DNA from: Caldifarciminota bacterium
GTDB taxonomy: Bacteria; Hydrothermota; Hydrothermia; S141-80
Assembly: GCA_027053375.1 (NCBI GenBank)
Contig: JALUJC010000183.1
Coordinates: 1 to 9,962 of the forward strand
Direction: 5' to 3'
Length of the DNA: 9,962 bases
In this document: in pieces, positions 1 to 8,740 of the stretch
How the letters are laid out: every line of letters begins with the position of its first letter
Position numbering within the stretch: position 1 is the first letter of the stretch
The notes under the pieces: model-generated
Databases searched by the model: none
What the model was told of the DNA's origin: nothing
Seen by the model: only the letters and a program-made list of their open reading frames with translations
Translations under genes and position numbers: made by a program

Positions 1-2010
1 GATCCGGTATTCCATGCCCGTCAGGAGTTCGGGAAAGGCCACGCGAAGCTCTGTTCGTCCTGTCCCCACCCTGCGCGACTGGCTGAGCCAGTGGGTCCAG
101 CCAGAGTCCGCCGCCGGTCGTGCGGGGATCACTTCCACCACGTTGGGGCTCCCCACAAGCTTGGAAGACTCCAGCGGGGGAAGGCCCAGGGTGGTGTCAT
201 CCCGGGTGTAGGCGGTGACAGCGTACAGATAGTGTTTTCCCGGCACCACACTGGAATCCACGAATTCATAGCAGAGCCCTGTGTCCTCTCCGAGATTGAA
301 CCGTGCCCCGTTGACGTCGTAGCGGGACATGCCCTGAATCCCATCAATCCGGTCGCACTGGGTCAGGGGCACCGTGTACACCGGATGTCCCTGATAGTCC
401 GTGATGGGATCTCCCCAGGTGACGCCGCCATCTTCACTCCGGTACACGGCATATCCCTCAAAGTCGGGACGCCCCACTTCCGCATTGGCCTCCCAGTAAA
501 GCCGGACGTACCCTTCTCCGGGATCCACGTGGACCTTTGGGGGTTCCGGAGGACGAGGGAAACGATAGGCCCGCCGGTAGATTTCCCGTGCGCGAAGGGC
601 GGCGGCCACCATGGACGCCGAGTCGTTGCCCATCACCACGGCGATGGAGTACCGCTGGACGGCGTTTCTGGGAAGCGGGAAAAACCCGGACGCGAACAGG
701 GTGATATAGTCCCCGATCAGTCCGGAGGGGTCATCGTAATTCCCCGGCCGCATCATTTCCAGCATGGCAGAGTCCTGGGCAGGGAAAACTGCACCATACC
801 CGAAAAACCGGGCAGAGGTCAGCCCCAGTTCGTCCTTTTCGTCCGGATCCATAAACTCAAAGTCGGGTTCCCCCGGTGTGGGAAGGCCGTCTCCCTCGCC
901 GATGTCTCCAGTGTTGGGAATGCCATCCGCGCCCACATCATCCGAAAGTCTGTCCAGATCGTTGGGATCTGCTGCGGCTTCCGCGTCGGTGGCATCCCAG
1001 TCTCCGTCGTTGTCAATCCCGTCATCCTGCCGCTCGTCCACCAGCCCATCCCCGTCATTGTCGATCCCGTCGGTGGCGTTTTCCGGAGATTCCAGGAAGA
1101 GGAAGCCCAGCCAGGCCACAGGAGAGTAGGGCCGCCCCTGGGCATCAATCCCCCAGTTGTCATCATCATAGAGATACACCAGCTGAAGGTTGGGATCGAA
1201 CCCGTAGCGGTCATCGGAAAAATCGGAACCGGGTCCCCCGATTCGGGCGTCCAGGAAGTACCCCACCACGAAGGAATCAATGTCTTTGCTGGAGACATTT
1301 CGCACTTCGTAGCTCCAGATCAGGATGTTTTCTGCAGGGAGGGCGGACCACTGATAGCCGCGAACGGAGACCTCAATGCCCAGCCCCAGTTTCCCGTTCC
1401 CGGGATCGTAGTACTGGAGGAATTCGGTGTTGGCAGAGTCGGTCATCACGTAGTAGCTTTCCTGATCCGCCACGGTAATGCCCGCACCGTACTGTCCGGG
1501 CCATGCATCCTGAAGGTTCTGGACCGTGTCTCCGGGGATGGTGATATAGGTGGGCCAGATGGAGGGCCAGGTGTGGGGTTTGGTGGAGAAAGCCAGGGTG
1601 TCCTGGGCAGGGTTGGCATATCCGTGGAGCGGTTCAAAATCTTCGTCCCCACCATCCTGAATGGGGTCGTCCACGATGGATAGCAGGAGAGGCTGCTGGG
1701 TGCTGGGATCGGTTCCCCATACCCGTGCGCCGAAAATGGGACCCATTTCGTACAGGTATTCGTGCCCGGAATGGGCGGGCCACTCCAGACGGGGCCAGGG
1801 GTTGACCCGGTTGGGTCCTCCCACGGGTCCGAAATTGAAGAATTTTACACGGATTTTGTTGCCGTCATGAACGCCGCTTTTTCGGTCCAGACGGCCCAGA
1901 AGCTGTCCTTTCCCCGCATAGGAAGACTTGAAGTTTCCGTATTTCTGGAGAGGGGGACCTCCCCACAGGGGAAGGGCAAGAAGCAAAACGATGATTTGAG
2001 GGCGTCTCAT
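1..2010 (-). CDS. Secreted multidomain protein with Asp-rich repeats and a fibronectin III-like domain (C-terminus beyond window)
   Basis: An open minus-strand frame of 670 codons starts at ATG 2010-2008 and is still open at position 1, so the protein is 3'-truncated by the window edge. The N-terminus (MRRPQIIVLLLALPLWGG) is a signal peptide, so export is likely. Residues about 20-300 are rich in aromatics, Gly and Asp and look like beta-structured extracellular protein. Residues 314-337 hold two copies of DGIDNDGD, a calcium-binding-type Asp repeat, followed by more acidic sequence to about 390. Residues about 488-605 resemble a fibronectin type III domain (Pro-rich entry, VRLYWEAN, EGYAVYRS, YLYAVTAY). 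Two cysteines (552, 580) could pair. The gene lies 15 bases after the TonB-dependent receptor and is probably cotranscribed with it; a GGAG and an AAGGTG precede the start. A C-terminal sorting or anchoring domain may lie outside the window. Substrate and function are unknown; surface binding or scaffolding is inference. Confidence 0.85.
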   Translation of the reverse strand, partial: MRRPQIIVLLLALPLWGGPPLQKYGNFKSSYAGKGQLLGRLDRKSGVHDGNKIRVKFFNFGPVGGPNRVNPWPRLEWPAHSGHEYLYEMGPIFGARVWGTDPSTQQPLLLSIVDDPIQDGGDEDFEPLHGYANPAQDTLAFSTKPHTWPSIWPTYITIPGDTVQNLQDAWPGQYGAGITVADQESYYVMTDSANTEFLQYYDPGNGKLGLGIEVSVRGYQWSALPAENILIWSYEVRNVSSKDIDSFVVGYFLDARIGGPGSDFSDDRYGFDPNLQLVYLYDDDNWGIDAQGRPYSPVAWLGFLFLESPENATDGIDNDGDGLVDERQDDGIDNDGDWDATDAEAAADPNDLDRLSDDVGADGIPNTGDIGEGDGLPTPGEPDFEFMDPDEKDELGLTSARFFGYGAVFPAQDSAMLEMMRPGNYDDPSGLIGDYITLFASGFFPLPRNAVQRYSIAVVMGNDSASMVAAALRAREIYRRAYRFPRPPEPPKVHVDPGEGYVRLYWEANAEVGRPDFEGYAVYRSEDGGVTWGDPITDYQGHPVYTVPLTQCDRIDGIQGMSRYDVNGARFNLGEDTGLCYEFVDSSVVPGKHYLYAVTAYTRDDTTLGLPPLESSKLVGSPNVVEVIPARPAADSGWTHWLSQSRRVGTGRTELRVAFPELLTGMEYRI

Positions 2011-2025
2011 GCACCTTACTCCCGT

Positions 2026-4755
2026 TTAGAAGGACACGTCCACGCCCAGCTCCACCCGACGGGGGGCACTGAAGTAGTGCGGACGGTCATACCAGCCAGG
2101 ATCTGCCACATCGGCAAACACACTGCGGGTATAGGTGGCTCTTCCAGTGGAGCTGTACACGTAATTCTCATTCATACGATCAAAGAGGTTGTACACTTTC
2201 AGCACCATGGCAGCGCGTATGTTCTGGAGGGGAAGTGGAATGCGGGAAAAGAGATCCACGTTCCAGCGGGCAGGACGTCGGGCGGAATTCTCGTCGCCCA
2301 CCCGCCGGCCATAGGCATCCGTCGGGGTATAGGGAAGTCCACTGCCAAAGAACCCTGTGATCGTGATGGATCCACCCCGCCCGAACAGATACGTCACGGT
2401 TCCGTTGATCCGGTGGCGCTCATCCCAGGAAAGCGGAACCAGGAATTTGGGTTCTTCGATGCCGTTACGAAGGTCAGCAAACAGGTTCCTCGGGTAGGAG
2501 TTCGTCCCCTCTGCCACCTGATAGGTGTAATCCACCGAGGCGCGCCATCGGTTCGGAATATGATAGCGAAGGAACAGGGTGATCCCTTTCACACTGGCAT
2601 AGTCCCGGTTGATGTACCGGGTGTATGCATCTCCCTGTACATAGGTGGGAACCAGTTCGGTGCCCAGCAGATTGCGGATGTCCTTGGCATAGGCGATCAG
2701 TTCCAGTGCCCACCGATCTCCCAGCGCCTGTTTGAATCCCACTTCCAGGGCGGTGGTGCGTTCGGGTTCCAGGTCTGCATTTCCCACGTATGTGCGGTTG
2801 GGCTTGGCTTCCATCTCAAACTCGCTGTTGAGGTAGAGGTAATAGAGCGGCGGGATCTGGAAAAAGCGGCCGTAGGAGAAGTGAAAAACGCCCGTTTCGG
2901 AGTAGGGGAACGCCACGCCCAGCCGTGGTGAGATCTGGGTTTTCATGGTGGTGGGTCGGTAGGCTCCTTCGGGGTGTCGACTGGGGAACTGGTTGGCCGG
3001 ATCGCGCACGTCCACCGGAACCTTGAATTTGGGATCAAAGGCGTCAAACCGCAGTCCCAGGTTCAGAATCACTCCGGGGAGTTCAATTTTGTCCTGCACA
3101 TAGGCTGAGGCTTCCCAGGGATGCTGGGTGAACGCATCCCGAAACAGCCGGTGCTCCGGCACGGTGGGATCCGAGTAATAGGGGTCAAAGTAGAAGCTGT
3201 AGGGGTTCAGCGAGAGGTAATACAGATCGTACAGGGATCCCTCCATCCCGGCTTTCAGCTGGTGGGGGCCCACCTCCTGCTGAACGTCCATCCGGCCGAA
3301 CCAGGTCCAGGATTCCCGTTTGTGCCAGTAGTCCGGCACCCCCGCAGAGTCAAACCGGATGTTGGAGGTGTAGTAATACAGTGGATACCGGTACAGGTTG
3401 TTGTATACCGTGTCCACGTAGGTGTAGACCGTTTCCTGGGGGATGCTGTCCCCGGTATTGGGGTCGTATACAAGCACCGTGTCCACCACCTGAAGCGTAT
3501 CAATCTCCCGGATGCTGGTGTCCGCCGGATCCTCGTAAATATACACGCGGTAGCGGCTGTGGGTGTATCCTCCCTTCATACTCAATAGCCCGGTTCTCCC
3601 GAAGAGGACCTGAAGATTCAGGATATGCTGGAGCGTGAAGCGATCCCGGTGATAGTTGGCACCGGGATTGTATTTGAACCGGTGGCTGTAGGTTTGCCAG
3701 CGGCGGTTCTGGTAGAGTACCGTATAGGACAGGGTGATGGTTCGGGTGAGCGGCGCACGCACCTTGCCGGTGAAGGTGAGTTGATCGTCGGGGTTCATGG
3801 GCACCAGGGCGTCGTCTCCGAGGGCGTTGAGGGTGCGCGGCACGGGGGGATACCGGTACCAGGGAAGAAAATGGCGAATCCCGTAGAGGTACCCATCGTT
3901 ATGGAAGGTTCGGAGATTCAGATAGTAAGAGATTTTTCCCGGCAGTGGCCCGGAAAAACTGGCCGTGAGGTCCCGGTAGGCGATGGGAGACACACGGTTC
4001 AACCCGGGATACAGGGAGCTGGAACGTCCGGAAAGGTAGTCGCCGCCCAGCGCCTGAACACTCGCCTGAAAGGTTCGTGTCCCCTCTTCCGTGATGATGT
4101 TGACCACCCCGGACATGGCCCGGCCGTATTCTGCGTTAAAGGATCCGGCGAGCAGTTCCAGCTGGCGCACGGTCTGCGGGGTCACGGAAAGCAGAGATCC
4201 TTTGAAGAAGGGGTCCTGTATGGGAACACCATCGATATAGTACACCACTTCTCCCGTGCGACCACCCCGTACATGAAGCCCGCCCCCGGGGTCCGTGGTG
4301 ATGCCCGCTTTGACACGCAGCACATCGGTGACGTTTTCCGCCGGATAGTCGGTAAGATCTTCTTTGTTGACGATAATCCGGCTTGAGGTCACATCCTTCC
4401 GGATCAGGGGTTCACGGGCCACCACCTCCACCGGTTCCACCTCAACGGCAGAGGCTTCCAGCGCTGCGTTGATCTCCGTGGTTCGGTCCGCTTCCACGCG
4501 TACGTCGCGGATGGTCAGGGATCGGTAGCCAATCATGCTGATCTGCAGGGTGTATTTCCCGGGTGGGATATGAAGGATTTCATAGGTGCCATCCAGGTCG
4601 GAGGCCGCCCCCATGCGGAGGCCTTCAATGACCACATTGGCGCCGGGGAGCCCCTCTCCCGTTTGTGCGTCGTAGACTCTTCCCACAATCCGCCCGTATT
4701 CCCCGGCCCACAGCAAGAAAGGAAGGAACAGCCAGATCCAGCCAGACCGTTGCAT
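2026..4755 (-). CDS. TonB-dependent outer-membrane receptor with N-terminal carboxypeptidase-regulatory-like domain
   Basis: This 909-residue protein should form a plugged outer-membrane beta-barrel that imports, or helps handle, a ligand using TonB energy. Residues 1-18 are a signal peptide. Residues about 22-104 form a carboxypeptidase-regulatory-like beta-sandwich (GRVYDAQTGEGLPGANV, then DGTYEI and PPGKYTL). Residues about 118-228 are the plug, with LHVRGGRTGEVVYYIDGVP and a GRAMSGVVNIIT ending typical of the family. The rest is barrel, rich in Tyr and Arg, ending in VELGVDVSF with a terminal Phe as expected for BAM recognition. A stretch near residues 108-113 (EPVEVVA) could serve as a TonB box, but this is uncertain. 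The start is fixed by the signal peptide and by AGGAGG (4761-4766) five bases upstream. No SusD-like partner follows; the next gene is a secreted Asp-repeat protein. The ligand cannot be read from the sequence. Confidence 0.93.
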   Translation of the reverse strand: MQRSGWIWLFLPFLLWAGEYGRIVGRVYDAQTGEGLPGANVVIEGLRMGAASDLDGTYEILHIPPGKYTLQISMIGYRSLTIRDVRVEADRTTEINAALEASAVEVEPVEVVAREPLIRKDVTSSRIIVNKEDLTDYPAENVTDVLRVKAGITTDPGGGLHVRGGRTGEVVYYIDGVPIQDPFFKGSLLSVTPQTVRQLELLAGSFNAEYGRAMSGVVNIITEEGTRTFQASVQALGGDYLSGRSSSLYPGLNRVSPIAYRDLTASFSGPLPGKISYYLNLRTFHNDGYLYGIRHFLPWYRYPPVPRTLNALGDDALVPMNPDDQLTFTGKVRAPLTRTITLSYTVLYQNRRWQTYSHRFKYNPGANYHRDRFTLQHILNLQVLFGRTGLLSMKGGYTHSRYRVYIYEDPADTSIREIDTLQVVDTVLVYDPNTGDSIPQETVYTYVDTVYNNLYRYPLYYYTSNIRFDSAGVPDYWHKRESWTWFGRMDVQQEVGPHQLKAGMEGSLYDLYYLSLNPYSFYFDPYYSDPTVPEHRLFRDAFTQHPWEASAYVQDKIELPGVILNLGLRFDAFDPKFKVPVDVRDPANQFPSRHPEGAYRPTTMKTQISPRLGVAFPYSETGVFHFSYGRFFQIPPLYYLYLNSEFEMEAKPNRTYVGNADLEPERTTALEVGFKQALGDRWALELIAYAKDIRNLLGTELVPTYVQGDAYTRYINRDYASVKGITLFLRYHIPNRWRASVDYTYQVAEGTNSYPRNLFADLRNGIEEPKFLVPLSWDERHRINGTVTYLFGRGGSITITGFFGSGLPYTPTDAYGRRVGDENSARRPARWNVDLFSRIPLPLQNIRAAMVLKVYNLFDRMNENYVYSSTGRATYTRSVFADVADPGWYDRPHYFSAPRRVELGVDVSF

Positions 4756-4760
4756 ATCCG

Positions 4761-4766
4761 CCTCCT
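4761..4766 (-). promoter_or_regulatory. Strong Shine-Dalgarno of the TonB-dependent receptor gene
   Basis: On the minus strand this reads AGGAGG, preceded by GA, five bases before the ATG at 4755. It is the best ribosome-binding site in the window and fixes the receptor start. Confidence 0.85.
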
Positions 4767-4781
4767 TCTCTACCTTTTGCT

Positions 4782-4810
4782 ATTGTACACCGAAGGGTCA
4801 ACGACGTCAA
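4782..4810 (-). promoter_or_regulatory. Sigma70-type promoter for the receptor operon
   Basis: Read on the minus strand, TTGACG (4810-4805) is followed after exactly 17 bases by TACAAT (4787-4782). Transcription should start near 4775, leaving a leader of about 20 bases that is almost filled by the ribosome-binding site, so there is no room for a riboswitch. A second TTGAC lies inside the spacer, at 4801-4797, but its distance to the -10 box is too short. The elements match the consensus well, but the start point is not shown experimentally. Confidence 0.7.
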
Positions 4811-4850
4811 GGGCAAAGAATAAGAATAAGGAAAGAGAGCCCTCCACATC

Positions 4851-4879
4851 TTGACAGCCTGAGGGGTGGGGTGTATCAT
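4851..4879 (+). promoter_or_regulatory. Sigma70-type promoter for the tRNA-guaB cluster
   Basis: A perfect TTGACA (4851-4856) is followed after 17 bases by TATCAT (4874-4879). The expected start near 4886 gives a leader of about 13 bases before tRNA-fMet. The stretch just after the -10 box (AGAATA) is AT-rich, unlike the GC-rich discriminator usual in stringently controlled stable-RNA promoters. The promoter points away from the receptor promoter; the two -35 boxes are 40 bases apart, separated by purine-rich, partly A-rich DNA (4811-4850) that might act as an UP element. No promoter is evident further down the cluster, so it probably drives everything to 9594. Confidence 0.75.
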
Positions 4880-4898
4880 AGAATATGCTTGCAGACAT

Positions 4899-4972
4899 CG
4901 CGGGGTGGAGCAGTCAGGTAGCTCGCTGGGCTCATAACCCAGAGGTCGTGGGTTCAAATCCCACCCCCGCAA
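4899..4972 (+). tRNA. Initiator tRNA-fMet (anticodon CAT)
   Basis: The full cloverleaf can be folded. The acceptor is CGCGGGG (4899-4905) with CCCCGCA (4965-4971), leaving the C1-A72 mismatch that marks bacterial initiator tRNA. The D stem is GAGC/GCTC with A11-T24. The anticodon stem CTGGG/CCCAG (4926-4930, 4938-4942) carries the three consecutive G-C pairs required for P-site entry, around the loop CTCATAA with anticodon at 4933-4935. The T stem is GTGGG/CCCAC with loop TTCAAAT. The discriminator base is A4972. CCA is not encoded: T4973 follows, so CCA must be added by nucleotidyltransferase. A run of seven T (4975-4981) follows, but no terminator hairpin sits directly before it. Confidence 0.97.
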
Positions 4973-5010
4973 TCTTTTTTTACCTTGACCCGTACTCGAA
5001 AACCAACCAG

Positions 5011-5082
5011 GGCGGCGTAGCTCAGAGGCAGAGCGGGGGTTTCATAAGCCCTGTGTCCGGGGTTCGAGTCCCCGCGCCGCCA
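5011..5082 (+). tRNA. tRNA with CAT anticodon, probably elongator tRNA-Met
   Basis: The acceptor GGCGGCG (5011-5017) pairs fully with CGCCGCC (5075-5081) and is all G-C. The D arm is GCTC-AGAGGCA-GAGC. The anticodon arm is GGGGT-TTCATAA-GCCCT with anticodon CAT at 5043-5045; two of its five pairs are G-T, making it weak at both ends. The T arm is CGGGG-TTCGAGT-CCCCG and the discriminator is A5082. CCA is not encoded. The paired first base and absence of three G-C pairs next to the loop rule out an initiator. The CAT anticodon could also belong to tRNA-Ile2, where C34 becomes lysidine; the sequence alone does not separate these. It is 38 bases downstream of tRNA-fMet and 17 bases upstream of guaB. 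Confidence 0.93.
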
Positions 5083-5090
5083 CTTCCAGA

Positions 5091-6918
<1,828 letters not shown>

Positions 6919-6922
<4 letters not shown>

Positions 6923-7401
6923 GACGGCTCCTGCTGGCGGTTGTGCTTGGAATGGGACTCGGTTGTGTGTACACCTTTTCCGGGAATCTTCCCGGATATG
7001 CCCGGAAAGTCTATATCCCCCTGGTGGCCAACCAGAGTGAGCGACAGGGCGTGGAACAGTCTCTGACGGATGCCCTGATCCGTGCAGTGGAACGTGACGG
7101 TCGCCTGACCGTTCGGGCGGAAGACCAGGCCGGGCTGGCCATCCGGGTGACCCTCACCAGTTATCAGCGGGAACCCTTTGAGTACGATGAACAGGGAAAG
7201 ATCCGAACGTTTCGGGTGTGGCTTACCACCCGTGTGCGGATCCAGGATCTTCGGAAGGACACCCTGTTTCTTCCTGAAATGAACCTGCGGTCCTGGGGGA
7301 AATACTATGCCGAAACGGAAACCGAAGACATCGGGCTTCAGCGGGCGGCGGAGGACCTCTTCAGGCAGATCCTCCAGGCGCTCTTTGCCTCGGGATTCTG
7401 A
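6919..7401 (+). CDS. lptE: LptE-like LPS-assembly lipoprotein
   Basis: LptE plugs and stabilises the LptD barrel that inserts lipopolysaccharide into the outer leaflet. This 160-residue protein fits the family pattern: a YTFSG motif directly after the lipid-attachment Cys, then VYIPLVANQSERQGVEQSLTDAL, then DGRLTV, and a beta-strand segment with ITLTSYQREPF-like sequence (residues about 72-82). The signal peptide is short (MRRLLLAVVLGMGLG) with Cys16 as the presumed acylated residue; the -3 position is Gly rather than Leu, so the lipobox is atypical. I chose ATG 6919 over an in-frame ATG at 6895 because it puts the basic residues at the start of the signal peptide and overlaps the upstream stop by ATGA. 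The C-terminus is a short helix (LFRQILQALFASGF). Sequence similarity in this family is weak, so the name is likely but not certain. Confidence 0.82.
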
Positions 7402-8740
7402 GCGAATCATCGGCCCCATAGAGATTGAACAGCTGGTCCCCGGGGGTGAGGGACTGGGCCGCCTGTCCGGAAAAGTTGTGTTTGTTCCGGGGACCGTACC
7501 GGGAGATCGGGTGACCGTACGCGTTGAGGAAGAGAAGCGGGACTGGGTTCGGGGGCGTGTTCACACCTTTCTGGCACAGTCTGTGGATCGTCAAATCCCT
7601 GTGTGCGAGGTATTTGGCCAGTGCGGTGGGTGTCAGTGGCAGATGATGCCCTATTCCAGGCAACTGGCCGCAAAGGAGGCGATGGTCCGGGATGCCTTTC
7701 AGCATGTGGCGCACTGGTCAGAGGCGCTTCTTCCCCTTGAACCCATCCGGCCGAGTCTCTGGACCTACCATTACCGGAACAAAGTGCAGTATCCCGTTCA
7801 GCGTGTGCGAGGAAAACTGCGCATCGGCTACTATGCCCCCCGTACCCACCGGGTGGTGGATCTTGAGGCGTGTCCCATTGAGCATCCCGTATTTGACTGG
7901 TTGCTTCCACGGTTACGGTCTCTCCTGGATGAAGAACCCATCACCATTTACGACGAGCGGCGACATTTCGGAAAGATTCGCCATCTTGTGCTTCGTGCCG
8001 GTGTGCGGACCCGCGAAGTGCTGGTGGGATGGGTGGTCAAAGAGCCCGCCATCACACGAAAATTTGCAGAGAAAATTCTGGCCTTTCTTCCGGACCGGAT
8101 CGTGGGTGTGGTGGAGAACCGTAACCCGAGAAAAACCAATGTGATCTTTGGCGAGACCACCCAGGTCATCGCAGGACGCAGCTATTACCTTGAAGAAGTG
8201 CTGGGGATGCGCTTCCAGGTATCCCTGCCTTCCTTTTTTCAGGTGAATGTTTACCAGCTGGAGGCCCTTCTCCGGGAGTGGGAGACGTACCTTCCCGATG
8301 CCCTGGATGTGGCGATTGATGCCTATGCCGGTGTGGGGGTTTTTGCCCATTTTCTTGCCCGACGTGCCCGGAGGGTGGTGGCGGTGGAGAAAAGTGGTGC
8401 GGCCATCCGGGACCTGGAAGCCAATGTGCAGCGCAACAATCTACCTCAGATTGAGGTGAAGCCGGCCCTGTTTGAACAATATGCCCCCTCCCTTCCAAAA
8501 ATTCCCGACCTTGTGTTTGTGGATCCTCCGAGGTCGGGTTTGCGGCCTGAAGCCCTTCGTGCGGTGATGGAAGCGCGGCCCCGGTTTCTGCATTACCTGT
8601 CCTGCAATCCGGTGACCCTGGCAAGGGATGCCCGGATTCTGGTGGAAGAAGGTGGATATGAACTGGTGGCGCTCTTCCCCTACGATTTCTTTCCGCAAAC
8701 CCATCACGTGGAAACCCTTGCCCTGTTCCGTAGAAAATGA
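7385..8740 (+). CDS. rlmD: 23S rRNA/tRNA (uracil-5-)-methyltransferase, RlmD/TrmA family
   Basis: The enzyme methylates C5 of a specific uridine in rRNA or tRNA using S-adenosylmethionine. Counting from the TTG at 7385 (451 residues), a TRAM RNA-binding domain comes first (about 10-66). A [4Fe-4S] cluster set follows: Cys74, Cys80 and Cys83 (CEVFGQCGGC) with Cys163 (EACP). Then come the FFQVN motif (285-289), the SAM-binding DAYAGVGVFA (312-321), DPPRSGL (380-386), the catalytic Cys407 in LSCNP, and a C-terminal HHVE with the likely general base Glu443. All key residues are present. The start is uncertain: ATG 7307 has GGGGGA six bases upstream but would overlap lptE by 95 bases and add 26 Arg/Ser-rich residues that look like out-of-frame lptE. 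TTG 7385 overlaps by 17 bases and has only a weak AGG. Whether the target is U1939, U747 or tRNA U54 cannot be told; the symbol names the family. Confidence 0.93.
   Translation: MPRDSERIIGPIEIEQLVPGGEGLGRLSGKVVFVPGTVPGDRVTVRVEEEKRDWVRGRVHTFLAQSVDRQIPVCEVFGQCGGCQWQMMPYSRQLAAKEAMVRDAFQHVAHWSEALLPLEPIRPSLWTYHYRNKVQYPVQRVRGKLRIGYYAPRTHRVVDLEACPIEHPVFDWLLPRLRSLLDEEPITIYDERRHFGKIRHLVLRAGVRTREVLVGWVVKEPAITRKFAEKILAFLPDRIVGVVENRNPRKTNVIFGETTQVIAGRSYYLEEVLGMRFQVSLPSFFQVNVYQLEALLREWETYLPDALDVAIDAYAGVGVFAHFLARRARRVVAVEKSGAAIRDLEANVQRNNLPQIEVKPALFEQYAPSLPKIPDLVFVDPPRSGLRPEALRAVMEARPRFLHYLSCNPVTLARDARILVEEGGYELVALFPYDFFPQTHHVETLALFRRK

Noticed and set aside
91..1683. Plus-strand open frame of 530 codons opposite the secreted protein gene
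   Set aside because: It has no signal peptide, domain or ribosome-binding site, and its Val/Gly/His-rich sequence is what the antisense of GC-rich coding DNA gives. The opposite strand has a signal peptide, Asp repeats and a fibronectin-like domain.
1762..2931. Plus-strand open frame of 389 codons opposite the receptor gene
   Set aside because: It spans the end of one minus-strand gene and the start of another and has no recognisable motif; the receptor frame is well supported by signal peptide, plug and barrel.
3625..4386. Plus-strand open frame of 253 codons opposite the receptor plug region
   Set aside because: It is antisense to the conserved plug domain, lacks a ribosome-binding site and resembles no family.
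4985..4990. TTGACC between the two tRNAs as a possible second promoter
   Set aside because: No -10 box lies 15-19 bases downstream before the second tRNA begins.
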